Below, in pieces: positions 1-6,192 of a stretch of DNA of 7,987 nucleotides. Under the pieces are notes generated by a model that was given only the letters and a program-made list of their open reading frames with translations, was not told the origin of the DNA and ran no database searches. The stretch's first letter is position 1. The number at the start of each line of letters is the position of its first letter. This DNA is from Pseudomonadota bacterium (GTDB taxonomy: Bacteria; Pseudomonadota; Alphaproteobacteria; Reyranellales; Reyranellaceae). Location: positions 1-7,987 of the forward strand of contig JAEWIV010000156.1 in assembly GCA_023386865.1 (NCBI GenBank), given 5' to 3'. Both the position numbers and the translations under genes were made by a program.

Positions 1-2627
1 CGATAGAACTGGCCGGGCTCGAAGTTGCGCGCGGCGGCCGGCGCCTCGCCCACGACCTCGACGATGGTGGGCGTCAGGCGGTCGCCGCGCACGACCTTGG
101 CGCGCCATTTGGCGTTGGCCTCGGCCAGGATGTCGGCCGGCGAGCGCCTGGCCGCCGGCAGCTTCTCCATGGTGCGCGTCAGCACCGGATAGCCCTGCTT
201 GGCCCCGCCCATCGCCTTCACGACGTTGCCCGCGAAGGACGGATGGAGGTCGCCGAAGAACGACATGAAGCGGCCGTCGGCGGCGCGATACATCAGCACG
301 CGCACGTCGGCGGGCTTGGCCACGCGCTCGGGCGTGGCGGGATTGCCCTCCTCGTCCAGCGCCCGGAAGTACTTGCCGTCGATGAAGGCGTGCGCCGCGT
401 CCTCGCGCGCCAGCACGGTGTTGGGCTGGGTGCCGGCCGCCACCAGGATGGTGCGGGCCGGCAAGGTCGCCTCGATTTTCTGGCCGCCCTGCTCGCCCGC
501 GACCTTGAGCGCCTTGGCGTGCCCGTTGGCATCGACCTCGACCGCGACCGGCGACAGGCCCTCGGCGAAGCGGATGTCCTCCTCCAGCGCCTTCAGCACT
601 TCCTCGTGGTTCAGCGTGTAGGACGGCGAGTCTATGAGCCGGCGGCGATAGGCGATGGTGACGCCGCCCCAGCCGTTCACCAGGCCGGCGATGTCCGGCG
701 TGCGGCCGTCGCGCTCCGCCTTGGCGCGTTCGGCGCGAATGGCATCGGCGTGGGCGATGAATTCGCCGGCGATCTCGCGCTCCTCGGCATTCATGGCGGC
801 GAACACCGCCGCCTGCCCACGCTCCTGCACCAGGATCTCGTGCCGTGCCAGGAACTTCTCGACCTGGAGCGGATAGTAGGCGAGCGATTCGGTCGCCGTG
901 TCGATCGCGGTCAGGCCGCCGCCGATCACCACCACCGGCAGGCGGATCTGAAGGTTGGCGATGGAATCCTTCTTGGCGGCGCCGGTGAGCTGCAGCGCCA
1001 TCAGGAAATCCGACGCCGCGCGCACGCCGCGCGCCAGGCCGTTCGGCAGGTCGAGCACGGTGGGCTTGCCGGCGCCGGCGCACAGCGCCACGTGGTCGAA
1101 GCCCATCGCGAAGGCGTCCTCGACCGTGACCGTGCCGCCGAAGCGCACGCCGCCGAACATGGAGAACTGGCTGCGCCGCTCCAGCAGCAGGCGGACCATC
1201 TTCAGGTAGTTCTTGTCCCAGCGCACGGTGATGCCGTACTCGGCGACGCCGCCGAAGCCCGCCATGGCGCGCTCGCCGAGATCCTCGCGCAGCGAGGCGA
1301 CGTCGTGCACCGCCGCGAAGGGATGGCGCGCGCCATCCGCCGACACGCCCGATTGCTCGACCGGCAGCGGCTCGATCTTCAAGCCGTCGATGCCGACCAC
1401 GGCATGCCCGTCATTGATCAGGTGGTGGGCGAGATTGAAGCCGGCGGGCCCCAGCCCCACCACCAGCACGGTGCGGCCGGTCGCGGGCCTCGGCAGCGGC
1501 CGGCGGAGATTGAGCGGATTCCAGCGCGTCAACAGCGAGTAGATCTCGAACCCCCAGGGAAGGCCGAGCACGTCCTTCAAGGTGCGGGTCTCGATCTGCG
1601 GGATGTCGACCGGCTCCTGCTTCTGGTAGATGCAGGCCTTCATGCAGTCGTTGCAGATGCGATGCCCGGTCGCCGCCAGCAGCGGATTGTCGACAGCGGC
1701 CATGGCCAGCGCGCCGATCGAGAAGCCCTCGCTCTTCAGGAGATTCATCTCCGAGATCTTTTCCTCGAGCGGGCAGCCGGCGAGGGTCACGCCGAACGGC
1801 GACTTCTGGAAGGCGTTCGTCTTGCGGTCCTTCAGGCCGCGCGAGCAGCTGTCCTTGCCCTGGTTGTGGCACCAGATGCAGTAGTTGGAATGATCGAGCG
1901 CACGGACGAGGTCGAAGCCTTCGTCGGTGAGCGCAAAGCCCTCGCGATGGCGCAGCATCGGCCGCGGCAGGCGCATGCGCGTGACGCCGTCCACGACCTC
2001 GGTTTCGATCGGCACCAGGTGCTCGAAATCGAGCTTGTGCGGCACCTTGAACAGAGGCCCGTCGCGGTGGCGTTTCCTGCCCTCCGGTGAATGCAGCGCC
2101 CATGCGGCGTAGCGGGTCAACGCCTCGATGCGCGGCGTCGGCGTCGCGATCTTGAACTCCGCTCCCGCCGCGTCGCGAACGGCGAGCGCAAAGGCCAGTT
2201 CCCACTCCTCCAGCCCGTCTTCCAAGCGCGCCGCCAAGGCGATGTCGGCCGTCGCCTTGTCGCCGTCCAACGCCAGCGCCGCATCCGGCTTGACGGTGCG
2301 GGTCACGTATCGCTGCACGAACAGGCGCTTGCAGTCGAAGATCGGCGCGAGCTTGTTGTGACGGGCGCGCAGCGCGGCGGCTGGCTCGGCGATCCCGAAC
2401 AGGCTCCCGACGAAATCCTCGAGCGGCCGCGCCAGCTCGATCAGCAGATTGGATTCATCCTTCGCCGCCAGCTCGTCAGGAGCGGCGCGCGCCGCCATCA
2501 GTCGGGCGTGCGCCTCGACGTGACTCTCCTTGAGCCAGCCGACGAAAGCGGCGTCGAGTTGGGCCAGGCCCTCTCGGTCGTAAAGGTCGGTGAAGCCGAG
2601 CCCGTGGCTCAGCGAAGGCGACGCCAT
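1..2627 (-). CDS. Large FAD/NAD(P)-dependent Fe-S oxidoreductase, GltD/NfnB-like with the start of a C-terminal FNR-like domain (3' end beyond window)
   Basis: Read on the reverse strand, the frame is open from ATG at 2627 to the window edge: 875 codons and still running. The ATG is the first possible start, because the upstream codons hold no ATG, GTG or TTG back to a stop (TAA) at 2681-2679. Residues 1 to about 240 match no family I recognise. Then come cysteines spaced as in GltD-type subunits: C250-x2-C253-x7-C261, GCP at C285, and C325-x2-C328-x3-C332 after an NPLLAATGHR segment, likely holding [4Fe-4S] clusters. VVGLGPAG (389-396) is the FAD-binding Rossmann motif. VVVIGGGLTAIDTA (565-578) is the NAD(P)H-binding one, and VAAGTQPN (729-736) is the closing ATG-like motif of this fold. 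FEPGQFYR begins at 869, the typical opening of an FNR/PyrK-type flavin domain. No signal peptide is seen, so it is probably cytoplasmic. Known relatives move electrons between NAD(P)H, Fe-S clusters and ferredoxin or glutamate synthase. The substrate here is unknown. It is not an ordinary gltD, being much longer and with no gltB beside it in the window. Confidence 0.92.
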   Translation of the reverse strand, partial: MASPSLSHGLGFTDLYDREGLAQLDAAFVGWLKESHVEAHARLMAARAAPDELAAKDESNLLIELARPLEDFVGSLFGIAEPAAALRARHNKLAPIFDCKRLFVQRYVTRTVKPDAALALDGDKATADIALAARLEDGLEEWELAFALAVRDAAGAEFKIATPTPRIEALTRYAAWALHSPEGRKRHRDGPLFKVPHKLDFEHLVPIETEVVDGVTRMRLPRPMLRHREGFALTDEGFDLVRALDHSNYCIWCHNQGKDSCSRGLKDRKTNAFQKSPFGVTLAGCPLEEKISEMNLLKSEGFSIGALAMAAVDNPLLAATGHRICNDCMKACIYQKQEPVDIPQIETRTLKDVLGLPWGFEIYSLLTRWNPLNLRRPLPRPATGRTVLVVGLGPAGFNLAHHLINDGHAVVGIDGLKIEPLPVEQSGVSADGARHPFAAVHDVASLREDLGERAMAGFGGVAEYGITVRWDKNYLKMVRLLLERRSQFSMFGGVRFGGTVTVEDAFAMGFDHVALCAGAGKPTVLDLPNGLARGVRAASDFLMALQLTGAAKKDSIANLQIRLPVVVIGGGLTAIDTATESLAYYPLQVEKFLARHEILVQERGQAAVFAAMNAEEREIAGEFIAHADAIRAERAKAERDGRTPDIAGLVNGWGGVTIAYRRRLIDSPSYTLNHEEVLKALEEDIRFAEGLSPVAVEVDANGHAKALKVAGEQGGQKIEATLPARTILVAAGTQPNTVLAREDAAHAFIDGKYFRALDEEGNPATPERVAKPADVRVLMYRAADGRFMSFFGDLHPSFAGNVVKAMGGAKQGYPVLTRTMEKLPAARRSPADILAEANAKWRAKVVRGDRLTPTIVEVVGEAPAAARNFEPGQFY

Positions 2628-2661
2628 GTCAGGAATATCCGGATGGGCCGAGGGGTATTTC

Positions 2662-2675
2662 GTTCGTGTACGAAC
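2662..2675. promoter_or_regulatory. Perfect 14-bp dyad (GTTCGT-GT-ACGAAC), candidate operator in the divergent gap
   Basis: The half-sites GTTCGT and ACGAAC are exact reverse complements separated by two bases. The site lies in the 102-bp gap between the divergent oxidoreductase gene and ctaA, about 41 bp from the first start codon and 61 bp from the second. Its size and position suit a dimeric regulator such as a TetR- or MarR-type protein, but no regulator gene is in the window and I cannot match the motif to a known one. A TTGTCT on the minus strand (complement of 2680-2685) could be a -35 element for the oxidoreductase, which would put the dyad between -35 and -10. No convincing -10 is visible. 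Confidence 0.35.
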
Positions 2676-2729
2676 CGATTAGACAACGCAGGGGCCGAGC
2701 GCAAGACATCAGAGAAATTCGCGACACTA

Positions 2730-3797
2730 ATGCCTGATGACGGGACGGACCTCTTCACGCATGGTCCGCCGGCCATGCAACCCGTCCCCTCATCCGTGCG
2801 CAACTGGCTGATCGTCGTGGCCGCGATGATTTTTTTCATGATCGTCATCGGTGCGCTCACCCGGCTCACCGAGTCGGGGCTTTCGATGGTCGAATGGCGG
2901 CCGGTGACGGGCTGGCTGCCGCCGCTGTCGGACGCGGCCTGGCAGGCCGAGCTGCAGAAATATCTTTCCTCGCCGCAGGGAAGATTGATCAACCGTGGTT
3001 TCACGATCGTCGAGTTCAAGGAAATCTTCTGGCTGGAGTACATCCATCGCCTGTGGGGCAGGCTGATCGGCGTCGTCTTCGCCTTGCCGCTGGCGTGGTT
3101 CTGGGTGCGCGGCAGGCTTTCGCCGGCGCTGAAGGCCCGCCTCGCCGCGCTGCTGCTGCTGGGCGGACTGCAGGGTGCGCTGGGCTGGGCGATGGTGGCT
3201 TCCGGCCTGGTCGACCGCCCCGCCGTCAGCCACTACCGGCTGGCCGGCCATCTGCTGCTCGCGGTGGTGATCTACGCCTATACCGTCTGGCTGATCCTGG
3301 AGCTTGGCCCGCGGGGCGCACGCCACGACGACCCAGGCACGCGACGCGACGCGACGTTCCTGATCGGCCTGCTGTTCGTCGTGCTCGTCTGGGGCGCGCT
3401 GATGGCGGGCCTGCGCGCGGGCGCCGCCCACAACACCTTCCCGACAATGTCGGGCCATTGGATTCCGCCCGGCTTGTTCGAGCTATCGCCGTCGTGGATC
3501 AACCTCTTCGAGAATCCGACGACCATACAGTTCGTTCATCGCTGGCTCGCCAAGCTGCTCGTGCTCGGGGTGCTGGTCATGGCTTGGCGCGCGCGGCGCG
3601 GGGAAGCGGTGTTGGCGGCGGCGATGGCCTTGATCCAACTGAGCCTCGGAATTGCCACGATCCTGACCGGTGTGGATATCGCCGTCGCGACATTGCACCA
3701 GGCCGGTGCTGTAATATTGCTGACTTTCCTGCTCGTCGTGCGACATCGTGCGACGTCTTCTCGGACGAGCCCCATGTCGGCTATTGTCGGTGCATGA
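2730..3797 (+). CDS. ctaA: Heme A synthase, COX15/CtaA family
   Basis: A 355-residue integral membrane enzyme that oxidises the C8 methyl of heme O to the formyl group of heme A, needed by aa3-type cytochrome oxidases. About eight membrane helices are visible, near residues 27-45, 104-124, 137-158, 172-192, 208-228, 268-287, 294-313 and 319-337. Family signatures are GALTRLTESGLSM (41-53), E103-x2-H106, HYRLAGH (168-174), AGLRAGAAHNTFP (226-238) with GHWIPP after it, NPTTIQFVHRW (262-272) and TLHQAG (321-326). H106, H174, H270 and H323 fit the four conserved heme-ligand histidines, and E103 fits the conserved glutamate two residues before the first. Length is normal for the alphaproteobacterial/mitochondrial type. 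The frame stays open far upstream into the divergent gene, so the start is a choice. ATG 2730 lies just past the gap and has a weak GAGA about 15 bases ahead. ATG 2775 (340 residues) is the alternative and removes no membrane segment. No other cta genes are in the window. The SEL1-repeat gene follows 25 bp later. Confidence 0.96.
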   Translation: MPDDGTDLFTHGPPAMQPVPSSVRNWLIVVAAMIFFMIVIGALTRLTESGLSMVEWRPVTGWLPPLSDAAWQAELQKYLSSPQGRLINRGFTIVEFKEIFWLEYIHRLWGRLIGVVFALPLAWFWVRGRLSPALKARLAALLLLGGLQGALGWAMVASGLVDRPAVSHYRLAGHLLLAVVIYAYTVWLILELGPRGARHDDPGTRRDATFLIGLLFVVLVWGALMAGLRAGAAHNTFPTMSGHWIPPGLFELSPSWINLFENPTTIQFVHRWLAKLLVLGVLVMAWRARRGEAVLAAAMALIQLSLGIATILTGVDIAVATLHQAGAVILLTFLLVVRHRATSSRTSPMSAIVGA

Positions 3798-3826
3798 GCG
3801 GGACCCTCGACCGGCCTTCTCCATGA
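3794..3826 (+). other. Possible 10-codon coupling mini-ORF between ctaA and the SEL1-repeat gene
   Basis: ATG at 3794 overlaps the ctaA stop as ATGA (3794-3797). It reads MSGTLDRPSP and ends at TGA 3824-3826, which overlaps the ATG of the next gene, again as ATGA (3823-3826). Neither start has a good Shine-Dalgarno sequence, so re-initiating ribosomes could step from ctaA through this mini-ORF into the SEL1-repeat gene. The same frame is open back through much of ctaA because of the base composition, so chance is a serious alternative. Nothing here shows that the peptide itself matters. Confidence 0.25.
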
Positions 3827-5337
3827 CCCGACCCGGCCTGATCTTCGGCGCCGCCCTTGTGGTGGTGGCGGCACTGGGGACGACTGCGTGGCTGATGCTG
3901 CCGCCGGGCGTCGCTTCGTCGTCGCTGCCGCTGCTCGAGGTCGCGAAGGCGCAATCGCCTGCGACGACGGTCGCCGTGCCTGACGCAGACTCGCCACCCG
4001 AGGTCACGACGGCCGACTTCGGCGAGGGGAAGGAGCCATCGACGCCGGCGACGACGACGCAGACGCAGTCCGTGGCGCCCCCCGCCAAGGAGAAGCAGGC
4101 CGCACCGGTCGACTGGCCGGCGCTCTCCATCGACGAGGTGCGCGAACGGGCGAACGCCGACGATGTGACCGCCATGGAGGAGCTGGCGCGCCGCCTGGTG
4201 CAAGGCAGCGGCGTCGCGAAGGATCAGCAGGCGGCGGCCGGCTGGCTGCTGCGCGCCGCCCACCGCGGCTCGGGGCAGGCCGCGTTCAACGTCGGCGTGA
4301 TGTACGAGCGGGGCTTCGTCGTGGAGCGCGATTCGACCAAGGCCATCGAATGGTACCGCAAGGCGGCCGAAGCCGACGTGCCGATGGCCAAGCACAATCT
4401 GGCCCTGCTGCTGCGCGACGGGAAGGGTGCGCCGCGCAACGGCAAGGAGGCGGTGGAACTCCTGCGGTCGGCCGCCCGCCAGGGGATGGCCGCCTCGATG
4501 TTCAGCCTGGGCGACATCTATGAACGCGGCGATGAAGGCCTCAAGGACCCGGCGATCGCGCTCGCCTGGTTCGCCATCGCGGCGGAGTTCGAGCGCCAGA
4601 CCAACCGCGGCGCCGACAGCGCGCTCGCCAAGATGGCGAGCCAACGCGTTCAAGTGCTGCAGCGCATCCTGATGCCGGGCGAACTGGAGCGTGCCCAGCA
4701 GTTCGGCCAGGCCGAGTTCAAGCAGATCGTCGAAGGCCTGCAGCCGCCCAAGCCTGCAGCGCCGCCGCCGCCCGAGACGGCAGGGCTGCCGCGACCTGCC
4801 TTTCCTCCTCTGCCGTCCGCTGCGGCGCTTGCCGATCCTCCGGGCTGGCCGAAAGCCGCCAGCGACCAGATCCGCGTCATCCAGCAGGGCTTGGTCGATC
4901 TCAGGCTGCTGCGCGACAAGCCCGACGGCCAGCTCGGCCCGATGACCCGCAATGCCATCCGCGCCTTCCAGCGTAGCGTGGCGATGCGCGAGACCGGCGA
5001 GCCGTCCGTCGAAGTGTTCGTGGCGTTGCAGGACGCAGCCAGGACCGACGCGGCGAAGAGCGAGCCCGCGGACAAGGCCACCGCGGCTCCGGACCCGACG
5101 CCCGACGCCTGGCCGAGCGCGGCCGCCGACCAGGTGAAGGTGATCCAGTCCTTGCTGCGCGATCTCAATTTTTCGCGCGAGGTGCCGGACGGCATCCTCG
5201 GGCCGGCGACGCGTGCGGCCATACGCGACTATGAACGTTCGCTCGGCGTCGCGCAGACCGGCGAGCCCAGCAAGTCGCTGTTCGACTCGCTGCGGGAAAT
5301 GCGCGGCCTGACGGCGCCGGTGGCCAAGTCGAACTGA
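3823..5337 (+). CDS. Envelope protein with four SEL1 repeats and two peptidoglycan-binding domains
   Basis: A 504-residue protein. Residues 6-27 form a hydrophobic segment after MTRPG, acting as a membrane anchor or an uncleaved signal, so the rest should be periplasmic. Residues about 30-110 are a low-complexity Thr/Ala/Pro linker. Four 36-residue SEL1 repeats follow at 114-149, 150-185, 186-221 and 222-259; the second is the clearest, with AFNVGVMYERG and AIEWYRKAAEAD. A Pro-rich spacer (about 307-341) leads to two peptidoglycan-binding (PF01471-like) domains, each opening with WP (342, 430) and carrying DGQLGPMTRNAIRAFQ (368-383) or DGILGPATRAAIRDYE (456-471). No catalytic domain is seen, so it is probably a scaffold or localisation factor at the cell wall. 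The architecture recalls the periplasmic part of Caulobacter PodJ, but the coiled-coil cytoplasmic part is missing, so this is not a PodJ orthologue. ATG 3823 is chosen because the anchor follows directly; a GTG at 3748 would put charged residues inside ctaA. Its stop abuts that of ispE. Confidence 0.92.
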   Translation: MTRPGLIFGAALVVVAALGTTAWLMLPPGVASSSLPLLEVAKAQSPATTVAVPDADSPPEVTTADFGEGKEPSTPATTTQTQSVAPPAKEKQAAPVDWPALSIDEVRERANADDVTAMEELARRLVQGSGVAKDQQAAAGWLLRAAHRGSGQAAFNVGVMYERGFVVERDSTKAIEWYRKAAEADVPMAKHNLALLLRDGKGAPRNGKEAVELLRSAARQGMAASMFSLGDIYERGDEGLKDPAIALAWFAIAAEFERQTNRGADSALAKMASQRVQVLQRILMPGELERAQQFGQAEFKQIVEGLQPPKPAAPPPPETAGLPRPAFPPLPSAAALADPPGWPKAASDQIRVIQQGLVDLRLLRDKPDGQLGPMTRNAIRAFQRSVAMRETGEPSVEVFVALQDAARTDAAKSEPADKATAAPDPTPDAWPSAAADQVKVIQSLLRDLNFSREVPDGILGPATRAAIRDYERSLGVAQTGEPSKSLFDSLREMRGLTAPVAKSN

Positions 5338-6171
5338 TCAGACGAACCGGCCGGCGTGACGCCACCACGCCGGCGGCAGCGCCGACGCCGCCCGTCGCGC
5401 CAGGTCGTGCGAATCGTACAGGGCAAAGCAGGTGGCGCCGCTGCCGCTCATGGCGACATGACGCGCCCCAGTCCGACCGAGCGCCTCGAGGACCTGCCCG
5501 ACCGCAGGCGCCAGATGGATCGCCGCCACGGTCAGCCCATTGCCACGTTCGGCGAGAATGCCGGCGAGATCGGCGAGGTCGTTCCACTGTCGCGGCGCCG
5601 GCCGCGCCGGCGCGAATCCACCGCTGCGTGCCGCGAAGACGTCGCGAGTCGGCAGCGCGGTGCCTGGATTGACCAGCAGAACGGCGCAGTCGGGAAGCGG
5701 CGGCGCCCATGTCAGTCGCTCGCCGATGCCGGAGACGAAGGCGGCGCGGCCGGCCAAGCACATCGGCACATCGGCCCCCAGCCGCCCCGCAAGATCGAAC
5801 AGCTCCTCTTCCGGCAGCGCCACCCGCCACAGCTCGGCCAGTTCGCGCAGCGCCGCGGCGGCATCGGCGGAGCCGCCGCCCAACCCGGCGGCAACAGGTA
5901 TGTGCTTGGAAAGCCGGATCGCGGCGCGCGGCGCCACCCCCGCCGCGTCGGCCAGCAGGCGCGCCGCCTTCAGCACCAGATTGTCGGCCGCTCCCGCCAG
6001 CGCGCCCGACAGCGCCCCATCGCGCTCGAGCGACAGGCGGTCGGCCGGCCGCGCTTCGACCCGATCGGCAAGGTCGACGAAGGCCACCAGCGACTCCAGC
6101 AGATGATAGCCGTCGTCGCGGCGGCCGACGAGGTTCAGCCAGAGGTTCACCTTGGCATGCGCCGCCCGCAC
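5338..6171 (-). CDS. ispE: 4-diphosphocytidyl-2-C-methyl-D-erythritol kinase
   Basis: This cytoplasmic GHMP-family kinase phosphorylates CDP-methylerythritol on the 2-hydroxyl with ATP, the fourth step of the MEP pathway to IPP and DMAPP. The 277-residue length is normal. AKVNLWL (6-12) carries the conserved lysine (K7), and DDGYHLLESL (19-28) is the substrate-side motif. The ATP-binding GHMP loop is IPVAAGLGGGSADAA (91-105). GADVP (132-136) carries the catalytic aspartate D134, and MSGSGATCFAL (241-251) is the C-terminal GHMP motif. All key residues are present, so it should be active. The start is GTG 6171: the same frame runs into the stop of the upstream TPR gene (TGA, 6195-6193) with no other start codon between, and a GGGACGG stretch lies just ahead as a possible ribosome site. 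The 21-bp spacing suggests cotranscription with the TPR gene. The stop (complement of 5338-5340) touches the stop of the convergent SEL1-repeat gene. Confidence 0.97.
   Translation of the reverse strand: MRAAHAKVNLWLNLVGRRDDGYHLLESLVAFVDLADRVEARPADRLSLERDGALSGALAGAADNLVLKAARLLADAAGVAPRAAIRLSKHIPVAAGLGGGSADAAAALRELAELWRVALPEEELFDLAGRLGADVPMCLAGRAAFVSGIGERLTWAPPLPDCAVLLVNPGTALPTRDVFAARSGGFAPARPAPRQWNDLADLAGILAERGNGLTVAAIHLAPAVGQVLEALGRTGARHVAMSGSGATCFALYDSHDLARRAASALPPAWWRHAGRFV
5350..5374. terminator. GC-rich hairpin (9-bp stem, 7-nt loop) just after the SEL1-repeat gene stop
   Basis: GCCGGCGTG (5350-5358) and CACGCCGGC (5366-5374) pair perfectly around a 7-base loop, starting 13 bases after the SEL1-repeat gene stop. 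On the plus strand this could end or stabilise the ctaA-SEL1 transcript. No T-tract follows, so it is not a standard intrinsic terminator. It also lies inside the last codons of ispE, where GC-rich coding sequence can form such a stem by chance. Confidence 0.25.
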
Positions 6172-6192
6172 GGATCCGTCCCGTAGGCCGGG

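Noticed and set aside
1869..1880. CIWCH, a CxxCH heme c-binding motif in the oxidoreductase (residues 250-254)
   Set aside because: The protein has no signal peptide, and these cysteines sit where GltD-type proteins keep Fe-S ligands, followed by the GCP and C-x2-C-x3-C groups. A covalent heme is unlikely.
243..2090. 615-codon open frame on the plus strand
   Set aside because: It is antisense to the oxidoreductase frame, which carries clear Fe-S and dinucleotide-binding motifs. The plus-strand translation is His/Arg/Ala-rich with no domain, as expected for an antisense frame in GC-rich DNA.
2091..2729. Upstream in-frame extension of ctaA (213 extra codons)
   Set aside because: The extension lies antisense to the 5' end of the oxidoreductase and across the divergent gap, is Arg-rich, and has no counterpart in COX15/CtaA proteins.
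2830..2836. T7 run near the start of ctaA as a possible phase-variable tract
   Set aside because: Seven bases is short for slippage control, and the run simply encodes part of the first membrane helix (Ile-Phe-Phe).
3341..3356. Tandem GCGAC repeat (three units) in ctaA
   Set aside because: Too short to be a meaningful repeat; it lies in a hydrophilic loop of ctaA and fits the local base bias, and the reading frame is intact through it.
5356..6186. 276-codon plus-strand frame opposite ispE
   Set aside because: Antisense shadow of ispE; Arg-rich, no recognisable domain, no ribosome site.
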